NCBI GenBank assembly: GCA_932294295.1
Contig: OW028573.1
Location: forward strand, 19,736,155-19,800,154
Source of the DNA: Alitta virens
Lineage: Eukaryota; Annelida; Polychaeta; Phyllodocida; Nereididae
Direction of reading: 5' to 3'
DNA length: 64,000 nt
Shown here: positions 34,510 through 45,585 of the stretch, piece by piece
Numbering within the stretch: position 1 is the stretch's first letter
Layout: each line of letters starts with the position of its first letter
Position numbers and translations under genes: made by a program
Notes under the pieces: model-generated
Seen by the model: the letters and a program-made list of their open reading frames with translations, nothing else
Told to the model about the DNA's origin: nothing
Database searches by the model: none

Positions 34510-36735
34510 CTTTTATTCCAGTCATTGTGCTTCACATTCCATTTAATGCTATATCATTCAAGTGAGGTTTCTGAGAACTGGCTATGAATTTTTGCAACAG
34601 GGCTTTTTAAGGCAATTTGGATATGCTGAATCCAAAAATGGACGTTGCCATTTTTTTGTGCACTCATATGAGAAAATTAAGATGGCCACCAAGATGGCCG
34701 CCACATACAAATGTGGCCGTATGTCAGATTCCAGCTATGCTAGTATAATGATATCTTATTGGTTTACTTTTTGGTACTCTTATGACAGACAAGGTTTCAG
34801 TTAGACTATGGTAATTTAGACATTACCCTTACTCGAGATATTTTGGCATTCCATATACACTGTATAGAAAATTCACCACAATTTAGCAGATTTTTCATGA
34901 ATAAGTTTCCATATCTTCTTAACAACTTTGGACATTTTCTTGGAACTCCGAGTTTTAAATTTGAAAGGTGTCAAGCTAGGTAAAACACACAACCAATTTT
35001 TGGTTGTCATGGAAACGTCAAGTGGGGTGACCAATCTAATTTCATCGTATGTGTGACAAAAAGTGAACAGACATATCTTTTTTTAATTTATATATATATA
35101 ATATTAATAAAAGTGTCATGATTGGGATGAAAATGTCCAATTTTGAAGTTTATGTGCCCAGTTTTCTGTAGATCAGTAGAGAAAAGCTCAGGATCCGGCT
35201 CAATAGGCTATATCTTTTAAGAGATTGCTGAGAAAAAGTCTCAGCATCACCTTGTTTGACCATGGAGGTATTCACGTACTAACCCAAATATTGACATTTT
35301 TAGCGCATTTTTAGCCGTGAAGATGCAAGATTTATTCCACAAACGTCGTCGGCAATTTTGAAGCGAGGGGATTCAGTGAAGCTAAAAAAATGGCGGCCGA
35401 TAACGTGATTATTTACAATTTCCATCTTCTGACAAGAACCATTATAATTCATAACACATAATTGAGAAATATTTACTTTCATCTCTGCATGATTTTTCAT
35501 CCTTTTTCGTAACAATTTGAAAAACTAATCGTCAGTGTTTTTTGGGGAAAATTACCAGGGGCGGTTTTATTGGGTGAACACATTGTACATGAAGTATTTT
35601 ACAAATATACAAATGTCCTTGTTTACAGTATATAGAAGTCTCAGTAACAATAATATAAATTCATTTACTAGTATGCATCAAAAATTTAATACACGTATGC
35701 ACATTAATAAAATATATGTATGCATTTACTTATATCAGAATAAGAGTCACCCATATACATGTACACAAAGCAACAACTTTTGACTGTAACAGTTTTTAGC
35801 TATTTATACAAATTACTTCGATATATCTTTGCCCAATAATACATCATTAGCTAAAGCTATGAAAATACAGACATCTTAACCCACATTTAGAAACAGCTTG
35901 TACCTGGCACCAACAACAGCCACGGAAATTCACATATTGTAAATAAACCCAAATATAGTTCTTGATATAATGCTTTTAGGACAAAATTGCTAAAACAGAC
36001 TTTAATAAACATTATCAACCCCTCAGTCCACTTAGCCAATAGTGGTAAGAGGCATGTTCCCCTCTAATATGAAATAGTGCAAAATGTATAGGCCTAATAC
36101 ACGAAAGACACGCCCAAATAGTTTGTCAGTTACCGTCCAATGTCCTTATTACCAGTTTTCTTAATTCAAGATACTTGAGAGCCTGAAGCCTTTGACACAA
36201 TTGACCATTTGGTAAAAAAACTGAGGCTATTTTGATTATTTAACTACCCAAAATATAAGAATTTTCAGTATTGAAAGAGCATAAAATTACATACCAAACA
36301 ACCACGAACATCTCCCCATCACACCGTTAAAACTGCTCTCATATTAAAAAAAAAATTTCATAAGCCAATACCCAGCTGCACGTATCATGCAAAATTGTTC
36401 TATCTGCAGAATCCATAAAAGGCCATGATCACCCACCCACATATCCAGTTACCATCTTTCATTTTTGTGCTTAATAGTTTTGTTTGTTTTTTTCTTTTCC
36501 TAATGTTACTTTTTTCTATCAAGGTAATTACACACTGTAATTTTCTTATGGGATATTATTCGGAAATAATATATTGTGCAATGACAGGGTGGCTTGAAGA
36601 TACATATATATCTCTTGCTCTCTGGTACATACTGTACAACACGGTATGTATATGCTACAAATTTAATTTCAAACAGAAACATCAATTTTACATGAGTATA
36701 CTTGAATGTTCATGACATGTGTAGTTTTCTCTTGA
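34510..36735. other. Non-coding between LINE D and the GPCR
   Basis: No gene recognised. AT-rich, with scattered AAGATGGCC words (34680-34710). The sequence downstream (lower coordinates) of the GPCR stop shows no nearby AATAAA on the minus strand, so its 3' UTR end is not fixed. The ORF at 36425-36715 (+) has no family features. Confidence 0.35.
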
Positions 36736-36740
36736 GCAAG

Positions 36741-37826
36741 TCAGGCGACTGTTGGTTGCAGTGGGACGCACTCAGTCTTAATGTCTGCCTGTTCTAAAGT
36801 CACAATGTCTGTCGGGGCGGAGACCAGTCTCATGCTGCCTTGGGTGGATCTGTCAATATCAACGGACTGGTGAGCACTTCCAGGTATTCTTCTCATACAC
36901 ACCCTCGCCTGCCTGGAGTAAAATCTCTTGACCTCTCTCATCCGGGTGAGATAGATAATGGGGTCAACGAAAAAGTTGAGGTAGAGCAAGAAGACGATAC
37001 TGGCATTAAGGGTCGGGGAATCCAAATTGATGCTGATCAAGCCGGTGAGGGGAAAGGGCAAACGACAGAACAGGCTAGCGATTAAAAGCATTGCCACTGT
37101 GACAAATGCTTCTTGTTTAGTGCGGATATTAATGGATTCAGCACTTTTCATTGTGTGGCTTCTTCGGCGCTTTAATTTCAGCTGATGGATCTTGCGATAG
37201 ACTCTCATGTTCACCGCAATGTTGAGAATATTGGAGAGAATAAATATGGCCATCCAGACTTGAATCTCAATGGCTGAGATAGTGTAGAGGGCTTTCATGG
37301 CAGCAGTCTGGGTGTGAGAGAAATAGAGGACAAGGATGACTGTCAGAGGTATGAGGATCTGAAGGGAAGAGAGGCACCAGACAATGACCAATAAGACTGT
37401 GATACGAGGAGTCGTCACAAGTTCAGAATATCTCCAAGGCCTGCACACTGCCACATACTGGTTTATGGTGAGGCATGTCAGGGTGAGCATGTAGGTTGTG
37501 AAAAACATCCAAGGCCAGGACCGGAAAACGTAGGGCAAAACCTGGACTAGTATGAAGGCATCTCTGGCTTCAATGTGAGCGAAAAACCCATGGGGCCATA
37601 TCTGAATGATGAGAAACGACAGGGCAGCCATAACGTCTGCCACTGCCAGATTTTTCATAAGTCTGTTATATGCTGATTTCTTTTCTTGTTGGAAGTGCAG
37701 CCCAATGATGAATACAATATTCAAGACGATTGAAACAGCCCCCAGGGTAGTACCTATTTTCCACAGTATATTGGCTGTTGTGTAGTCCACTGATGTGCTG
37801 GACACATTCCAAGCCCCCTCCTCCAT
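36741..37826 (-). CDS. Rhodopsin-like (class A) GPCR, intact single coding exon
   Basis: A plasma-membrane receptor of 361 residues with seven hydrophobic segments. Asn36 marks TM1. LAVADVMAALSF gives TM2 with Asp64. The TM3 end reads INQYVAVCRP (121-130), so the usual DRY is NQY. Trp150 marks TM4. TM6 has FCRLP (253-257, normally CWxP) and TM7 has DPIIY (288-292). The extracellular start of TM3 has no cysteine, so the usual disulfide is absent. Both features recall the melanocortin/EDG/cannabinoid/adenosine group, but many invertebrate orphans share them. An N-glycosylation site lies at Asn7, and Cys310 in the tail may be lipid-modified. The ligand is unknown. The start is fixed by an in-frame upstream stop (37845-37847). 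There are no frameshifts or stops. I am sure of the superfamily, not the subfamily. Confidence 0.93.
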   Translation of the reverse strand: MEEGAWNVSSTSVDYTTANILWKIGTTLGAVSIVLNIVFIIGLHFQQEKKSAYNRLMKNLAVADVMAALSFLIIQIWPHGFFAHIEARDAFILVQVLPYVFRSWPWMFFTTYMLTLTCLTINQYVAVCRPWRYSELVTTPRITVLLVIVWCLSSLQILIPLTVILVLYFSHTQTAAMKALYTISAIEIQVWMAIFILSNILNIAVNMRVYRKIHQLKLKRRRSHTMKSAESINIRTKQEAFVTVAMLLIASLFCRLPFPLTGLISINLDSPTLNASIVFLLYLNFFVDPIIYLTRMREVKRFYSRQARVCMRRIPGSAHQSVDIDRSTQGSMRLVSAPTDIVTLEQADIKTECVPLQPTVA

Positions 37827-37844
37827 TGCTAATGATGTATTTCC

Positions 37845-37877
37845 TTATATCAACTGGTGAATGGCCCTTGGAAACAT
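37845..37877 (-). CDS. Upstream mini-ORF in GPCR 5' leader (10 codons)
   Basis: ATG at 37877, in frame with the receptor start but closed by TAA at 37845-37847, would give MFPRAIHQLI. It sits right after the predicted splice acceptor. If the leader is as inferred, it could lower translation of the receptor. Confidence 0.35.
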   Translation of the reverse strand: MFPRAIHQLI

Positions 37878-37894
37878 TCTGAAACAAAGAAAAT
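37878..37894 (-). promoter_or_regulatory. Predicted splice acceptor in GPCR 5' UTR
   Basis: On the minus strand the sequence reads TTTTCTTTGTTTCAG, then the exon starts at 37878. A pyrimidine run ending in CAG is a good acceptor. It implies a 5'-UTR exon at higher coordinates that I cannot locate. Confidence 0.5.
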
Positions 37895-39335
37895 TGTCTG
37901 TCAGTTGGTCTCAATGCAATTACTGGAAATATTGCAGAGGTCACTCCTGTGATTGTCAGTTTACAGGCATGAATCTACCAGTTAATACATCAGCAAAACA
38001 TACGTTCTGCACATAAAGAAGACTTCCAGATATGTCCCCCATGCAACATTATTCAAGTTCATTCAATCAACAATCTGTCAAGTATGAAATTATATTAAAT
38101 ACAAGATAATTCAATCTGATGTCATTCGCTTACAAAGTCTTACGCCCTATATGTCATAGAAATTTAATAATATTCTTTAAATATGACGGAATACTTCCAA
38201 GATGTTTTATAATTAGCTGGCAAATAAGCTTAAATAGACTTGAGAGGCTGCTGGATGAGAAGTTTGTCCTACTTTCCCTAAAATAGTGTTAAAATTTCTT
38301 ATCTAATTTGGTAAAGCATTATCACTAGAGTAATATCACTAGAAGTTATAACTGATAAAAAATAAAAATAAATTGGTTTTTTGATACATTCATTCATTCG
38401 AGACGGATTCATTTCAGTAGAATCTATTCAGAATTGGTTGGTATTTTTGAGTAACCAACAAAACGTGAGCACAAAAAATTGTCAGAGATACTAACAGCTG
38501 GTGCTTCCCGTCATGCATCTGCCCATGGGGCTTTAAATGGTGCTTTTTATACCTGGGCCTAGGCCTTTATCAAGTATAGAACTATCATAGGTAGGGAGGG
38601 GGATATCGCGGTTTCACATAATAAATTCTGACAAAACTGTTTTTGACGAAGATCCGACCAGTAGAAGCCGAGAAAAGTTTGATTATAGTACAAATTCAAG
38701 CCTGTCAAAATCCGTGATTTTTTGACGTCGTACAAATCGTCTACGCACAATTAGTGCTGCTGGCATTCTACACACAACACTAGGTATCTATTCTTTAAAA
38801 TATTCTTGTCTAGGAAAGTGACGACACAATTGTCGCCTGAGGGGTTGAAATCTGCCAGGACCAAATCATGGAGAGATCATCGAATAAAAAATTTCCCGCA
38901 TTGAGAGAAACTGCCTTACAATATATCAGATTATCTTTAAGGATTTTACAATAAACAATAATAATATGGAAAGATAAAATGTAGGTAAGAAAAAAAAAAC
39001 TGACTGTGTAAAATACTAATAGCAATTACTAGACTTACAAATATACCGTACAGCGCATGTACAGGGTGATACTTCATAATCAATCACTGACAAAAATATT
39101 CAGTAATAGGCACATGTAACAGGATGCACAAGCCATCTGGTAACATCTAAAGTCATTATGAATATTCCTCTACGAGGTTGGGCATTGAAACCTTCCTTAT
39201 ACATCACCCAGTAATGCAATTTACAGCATAGCGTGTTACACCAAACAAGATCCTTTGGGTCCAGTATTTTATTGCGGATGCCTTTCACGACTGAGCACCA
39301 AATTAATCTTTCTTGCCTGTAACATTGAAATACAA
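37895..39335. other. Non-coding upstream of the GPCR
   Basis: No ORF or repeat recognised. It may contain the GPCR promoter and leader exon. Confidence 0.35.
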
Positions 39336-39340
39336 TATGT

Positions 39341-39480
39341 TGGTCTAGTGGTTAATTAGGCATTAACATTCTCTGAAGTTAGGACCTATGGGTTCGATTA
39401 CTTATTCCGTTACATTTCTAAGTGTACTAAATGTACTTGGTTTATACTTGGTTTATAGTTCATGTTCTCACCATCCAAGC
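39341..39480 (+). mobile_element. tRNA-like SINE head
   Basis: TGGTCTAGTGGTTAA is a good box A and GGGTTCGATTAC, about 40 bp later, a slightly worn box B. The spacing is that of a tRNA, but the arms do not pair well and the acceptor stem is not complete. It is better called a tRNA-derived SINE head than a tRNA gene. Confidence 0.5.
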
Positions 39481-39489
39481 AGTCTCAAC

Positions 39490-39740
39490 AAACTTTACAA
39501 TTACACCCTAGGCGGGCCTGTTCACGCTCGAGCCTTTCTCAACTCCATGGAGTGTAAACAGCGTGTAACACAGGATTACTTGCAGGGTTAAGCGATTACA
39601 ATTGCAATCACTGAGTTCCCATTTACACCTGGGTGGAGTGGAGCAAAGCTTTATTACAGAATATCTGCTCAGTTCCTCATGGTGGGGGCTCGAACCCACA
39701 ACCTTTAGGCGACGGCACCTCTTTGTCATCCGCAAGTCTA
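39490..39740 (-). mobile_element. tRNA-derived SINE, minus strand
   Basis: On the minus strand there is a tRNA-like head with GTGGGTTCGAGCCCCC (box B) preceded by a possible box A (TTAGACTTGCGG), then a body with CTCCACCCAGGTGTAAATGG, ending with AGGTGTAATTG-like sequence near 39500 (seen on + as CAATTACACCCT). Part of the body recurs at 22185-22320. It faces the + head at 39341. Confidence 0.6.
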
Positions 39741-40564
39741 ACTTAGTTGTTGTTATCTAAATGTCTATGCTAAGGCAAGTACCACATGAGGTAAATATTG
39801 TTCATGATGAATTTATTCAATCATTCATTTTATAATTAATAAGGCTTCAGGAAGTCAGTGAGCCTTTTCTGAATATGCCATCCCTGCTATGTTATGTGTA
39901 GCAAAGTCTCTTCCATGTATCCATGCATGGGAGATTATATTACATGTCTAAATATAACAGACGTTAATTACTTTCTTTTTTGATAATGGACGACATAATT
40001 AATTCAACAAAATGAAACAGGCAAACATAATGAATTTGAAATACGTTATTTATAATTTCCTTTTAAAATGTTTCTATTGTTCCCCATGTGGTTACTCTAT
40101 AGTCAATTAAATTTCTTATGATTTATTATTAAAGAGAAGGAATTTGAACACATGATGCTCATTTTATAAGGCCTGCTTTATCATTGAAAAAAAAGATAAG
40201 TTTTCGCTGTACACTTTAATATCACACAATAATGCAGAGCTCCTCAATAAGCTTCATGGTGTGTGGTATAACATTTATTTCAACGGAAACATTAAAATAC
40301 GAAACGAAAAAAAGCTTGTTCGGAAAATGTTGAGACATATGGCTCAAAGATTTTGGTTTATTATACCTCAGTACCTTTTAAGATAGCGAACTGAAAGGAC
40401 AGGTTTGCGCCATAAAATAAAGGTTTATGTTAAGCAAATCATTAAAAATGAAATATATCTAGGATAAATAACAATATGGTTCATCATATGGGCCCTTAAA
40501 AATACATGCAGTAATGCAGGAGTACATAATACAGTTCTCCGACATTCAGAATCTCAGTCGACAG

Positions 40565-40679
40565 ACAATATGGAAATCATAAAGGGTACAATATGGAAAT
40601 CATAAAGGGTACAATATGGAAATCATAAAGGGTACAATATGGAAATCATAAAGGGTACAATATGGAAATCATAAAGGGT
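40565..40679 (+). repeat. 23-bp tandem repeat, five perfect copies
   Basis: Five head-to-tail copies of a 23-bp unit beginning ACAATATGGAAATCATAAAG, with no differences between copies. Perfect identity suggests recent expansion. There are no spacers between units, so this is not a CRISPR array. Confidence 0.97.
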
Positions 40680-41581
40680 GGCATAAACTTGATGGAAGAT
40701 ATTCTGACAGGACCAAAGCTCGGTACAACTACTGTTATCATATATATATAATTTATTGACATGTGGAAATCAGACAAGATACATATATACGTCATAAATA
40801 CAACAGCAATCAGAAAACAATAAAAAACAAAAATACAACAAATACTATAGTTACAGACGGTTTCAAGTATTTACATAGAAGTGAACATAATTAGTGTAGA
40901 TCATCCACTCTTTACAAAATAACCAAGATATTTTATAAATTTACATACATCACATATCATAAGCTTGACATATATATCGATAACTATTAGAATTCACATG
41001 TAATAGTAGTTCATTAAGCTAGTTTTAAAATTCAGGATATATATATATGACTAAACAATTTTGAAATTAATCCTGATCAGTGGAATTCCACTGGATACAA
41101 ATCAAACATCTCTGGAGCCTGATGGATGGTCAATTATATTATTACAAACACTAATTGCTCCAAGGTCAAACAGACATCTCAGACGAGGTCAGATGCGTGG
41201 GCAGACAGCAAGAAGACATCACAGATGGTGCATCAGACAGCGTTACAGTCCAACAGTGCCATAACGAGACAAATAACGAGACAGCTTGACAGACAGTCAG
41301 CTAGACAGCGTTACAGATAGACAGACCGACAGATACATTGATAAATAGGTTTTCTTCTTTATAATGCTTCCCAGGAGATGGATATTTATATGTCACTTCA
41401 GGCATCAAAACCTAGACCAGTAAACTGGTAGACATGGACTTATAAATATCAGCTTTGGCATCAGAGAAGCCACCCGGATGATATGTGATTCAAATTTTGA
41501 TTCATATCGCTTAACTTTATAATCCTATTTTGCACTTTGACAGCAACATCTGACCAAGGAGAAAATAAACCTATCAAATTT

Positions 41582-41629
41582 TCTCCAAGATCTGACATAT
41601 ACCTGTCTCCAAGATCTGACATATACCTG
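41582..41629 (+). repeat. 24-bp tandem repeat, two perfect copies
   Basis: Two identical units beginning TCTCCAAGATCTGACATATA. Confidence 0.95.
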
Positions 41630-42378
41630 TTGTATGAATCTGCTTCAACTAAATACAAGCTTTGACTAGAACATCACAGACCCTTTCTATTTCCAATAAC
41701 ATCTGCAACCACCATAAATGTCCGCACTTTGTGTACATGGACTATCACCTGCCGGACTGCTCTATGCTTTGCCTGTTTACCACACAACAAACTATCCAAG
41801 ACAGTGTGTTTTTCAAGATTAATGTCCTAATTTCACGAATAATCAGTCACTACTTTTCCCTTCTGAACTTTTGGACTCCCTCTGAATCACTCCCTCCCTT
41901 TCACTGACAGCACAGCTACTGCCATCTAGGGTTAATATATTATATGGTAGGAGTGGTATATGTGAATTGCAGTTGAGCACATAGCAGGGGTCGGCCACTT
42001 AACCATTATGTAAAATTCCACATACAGCATACTGATATTACAGATGGTGCATTTATATAATATTAAATGTTTAAAGGGAATTGATTAGACTTTGTACCCA
42101 TATATAATTAGCCAAAATATTGTCAATTAAAGATCATGTAGTTTAAAAATGCTAAGACAATAATACAAATGAGACTAAAATGTATTATATCTACAAGTAT
42201 TCATACATAACTGAGGAAATTGGTGATAATAGAATTAGTTCTTATAACATGTTTTATGGGTATCAAATGGTTATCTATTTGTTAATTGTAATAGTAATTT
42301 CAAAGTCAGTACATATGGTTATCTACATGTGAATGCTAATAGTTATCGATATATATGTCTGATAATTATTTTTTAGTA

Positions 42379-42507
42379 CCGTAACGGAGGGTATTATCGA
42401 CAGGGCAGGTATTTTCGACACTCACATTAGAATGTTAACAAAAATGTTTAACATTCTAATGTGAGTGTCGAAAATACCTGCTCTGTCAATAATACCCTCC
42501 TTTACGG
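42379..42507. mobile_element. 129-bp foldback MITE with TA target duplication
   Basis: The arms start CCGTAACGGAGGGTATTATC and are complementary over about 60 bp, with only a few mismatches, around a loop of less than 10 bases. TA lies directly outside each end (42377-42378 and 42508-42509), the target duplication of Tc1/mariner transposases. The element has no coding capacity, so it must have depended on a transposase elsewhere. Confidence 0.85.
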
Positions 42508-42509
42508 TA

Positions 42510-45230
42510 CATGTATGTTAGTGTTTAGTGTGCATACATTGATTCATTTAGACATTTTGTAGTTCAATTTCATGCATGTAGGTATAATAGTAGTTAAGAT
42601 AGGGAGGTTTGGGAATATATTAATTTTCAGTTTCCCCTAATTACTATAATTCCTTATTATTTATAGCCAACAAACCCTCAAAAGGCACAACTACGCTATT
42701 TTAGACATATTATGACAAAGTTTTAAGCATGTAGATGCAATAGTGTCAGAGTTCTGCTTTGGAAACTTGAAAAAATTATAATAAGGACTAAATAAATACC
42801 AAATGATATCAATGTACATGAAATAGTGTCCGGAAACGAAGTGAGCCACCCGCCTGGCTTACGGACAACTTTTGACGGAGTGTAACTACCATATCTTCAG
42901 CAAATATTTTGCCCAGGGTAAAAAACATTAGTTCATAGAGCTATTGAGCGACAGACAAATTCACTATGTGCACAGCTGCCACAACTGCCAAAACCGATAG
43001 GAAAAGGCATGCATGGTTAAATCTACATTTTCTAGAAAGATTAAGTAATATAACACATGATTTCCTCATTCGGTTTTTTGGATCTACAGAAAATTTTCAC
43101 ATATGGGACCCCTGTAGGATGAAAGTACTTAGAGGCAAACACAAGAAGACGCAAAGGGCTCATGAAATTTAATCACACAACATTTGAAACTTCAAGGGCC
43201 CTCCAGCGAGAAACTGAGGCTTCATATTCTATGGAATAGCCGGCAGAGGGCGTCTCAAATTGTAATTGATGCATGTGAAACTTAAAAATAACAAAACGAT
43301 CGCTCTATATGATTGTGGTCTCAAGTGTACATTTGAGGTAAATACTTTTATTTTAAAATTTGTAATTGTCTTTCTAATGATCATTGTCATTTACCACATA
43401 AATATTTTGTCCCGTTAGCTAATAATGTTCAGGCAGTCCTTGGCCAATGGGAATCCTGCAACCCCATGACGTCCTCTAAGTTTAGTTTCCAAGTTCTGTT
43501 GTAGAATGTGAGAAGTTATTATCGAAAGTAGTAGGTTGGGTGATCAAGTTTCTGTGAAATGTTTTCAAGAACATCTCTATTTAGAACAACATATCATATT
43601 AATATCTCGAAAAAATACATTGAGAAATGCGCTATTTCAGGATCTCTCCTTACTCCCACATTAAGTACTAAAAGTGGAATAAAGTGCCTTATTATGAGCG
43701 TAATTTAGACATCCCCAACGTCAGGTTTGAGGTGGTGATTGTAGTCAAAAAGGCTTAGAAAAAAGATTTGTGAACCCAGCTACTTTTACTCAATTACTTT
43801 GGAGCTACTTTTCAGTTACTTTTCAGCTATTTTTCAGTTAGGTTCAGTTACTTCAAAATTTTAACCCAGCTACTTCAAAGCTTGGAAAAATTAGACACTA
43901 ATTTCACCAAGTTCAAAGAAACTAAAAAGTAGGCCTAACTAGAAGAATTAGCTGGATTCACATTCTGAAGAAGAAAAAATTCACTGACAAGTGGGCATTG
44001 CATGGCGCTTCACTCTAAGCGAAAAGTCGACTAATTTATATCCATTACATGGAAAGTTTTGGAGGTCGATATGGGAGTGCTATTTCTAGCAGTCCTATTT
44101 TATGGTGAAATGGGGTTCCACTGTATTATTATTGAAGGGTGTTTACCAGGGAGAAGCCCATTATCAACATTACGTGAAAAAAAATTAAGACATTAATTTA
44201 ACACACCCCTTTCAATTCGTATGACGTTTTTATGGCCACTTCCCTACAGACACATTTCAACACTCGCACTCTGTGATATTAACCAACGAAGTTGCATTTC
44301 CCAGATCTGCGAAAAAGTGATGAATATATCGTTTACTGCCAGGGTCTGATGCAAAATATCCATCTAAATTGAGCTAAAAAACCCTGAAGTGTGGATATTT
44401 CTTGTAATCTAAATGGTTCTCACACTGTAACAAAATATAATACGTCGATATTGGATGTTGGAATAGCATTTACTCAAATGTTAAACTATAATCATCCAGG
44501 GCTAGGACTCCTCGCTATGTGAAGCTAAACTAAAACAGGCCGAACCTAGCCGCATCACACTGACCACACCTACAAAACGTGAACCCATAGATTAGATTAG
44601 ATTAGATTAGATTAGACTAGACGAGATCAGATAAGATTAAATCTTATTTGGCTCGTGTGTGTTATTATATATATGATCGTTACAAATATCACTTCTCAAT
44701 CATACAGATAACCAACCACACCGTTATTTTCTGCCTTAAAAATTCTCCAAATTGATGAACTATATACAGATTGTTTATGCTTAATGTAAAAAAAGAAGAA
44801 AAGAAATAGTCCTGAATTATTCAATGCAATGTTTGTAAATATAAGTTCATATGCAGACAAAGAGGTGACTATATTCTCCCAGTTGTTAAACCTAGTTTAG
44901 CTCAAAATAGTACCAGCGGCATAGGTCCTAAAAATAAGTTATCAAAAGAGATAGATGATAAATGTAGTTTTCATAGTTTTAAGTATAAGACGAAAAGTTA
45001 TAAAAAAAGAATTGTGCAAAACTAACACACATATATATCAAGCACATGCATATATGTTTGTGTTCTAACACAAAAAATATTGTTCACTTTAGTTCCTGTC
45101 TTTGTTCTTTTCACTTTTTCCCCAGTTTTCACACGAACATTTTTAACTCTTCTTTTCCTTAGGATCATGATCTAGAATGTATGTTTTGAATAAATGTATA
45201 TGCCACTTTGCATTTTTTCTATTTCTAAAA
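42510..45230. other. Non-coding, no gene recognised
   Basis: Nothing coding. Positions 43780-43880 have a worn array of AGCTACTTTTCAGTTACTTT-like words. Positions 44588-44650 have (ATTAG)n. Confidence 0.4.
44588..44650 (+). repeat. (ATTAG)n microsatellite
   Basis: Five clean ATTAG units followed by degenerate ones and a short GATTAAATC palindrome. Confidence 0.9.
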
Positions 45231-45263
45231 TATAATTATCATATAATTATCATATAATTATCA
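45231..45263 (+). repeat. 11-bp tandem repeat, three copies
   Basis: Three exact copies of TATAATTATCA. Confidence 0.95.
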
Positions 45264-45585
45264 TATAAATTAATGCCGGCAGCCATCTTGGTTCTGTTCT
45301 ATTTAAAACGCTATCTCCTCCCTGGATAATCATTCTATATCCTTCCCGCTTAGCCAGGACCTTCTATGCGTATTTCTCAAGGGAGCTAAGGTCCCGTTTA
45401 CTTCCTAAACCTAAATTTGTTGTTTTATTTTCCATTATAAATTAAATTAAAAACCAGAAAGAGGCTGACCCCCCTAACGACCATGCTTGCAAGTAGAATT
45501 AAGGCTCTTGAATGAAACTCACAATGAGGCTGAATGGCTGGTCACATGACCTCACAGAGCAAAAGTGATCTTTTTGAACTCTTGA

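Larger units (their letters stand above)
39741..42378. other. Non-coding with short tandem repeats
   Basis: No gene supported. It holds a 23-bp x5 array (40565-40679), CAGACAG-rich low-complexity DNA (41160-41330) and a 24-bp x2 repeat (41582-41629). The short ORFs at 41061-41320 (+) are translations of the CAGACAG-rich part. Confidence 0.45.

Noticed and set aside
39341..39410. tRNA gene
   Set aside because: The A and B boxes fit, but the stems do not pair and the sequence continues into SINE body.
40565..40679. CRISPR-like regular repeats
   Set aside because: The 23-bp units are contiguous with no spacers, and the genome is metazoan.
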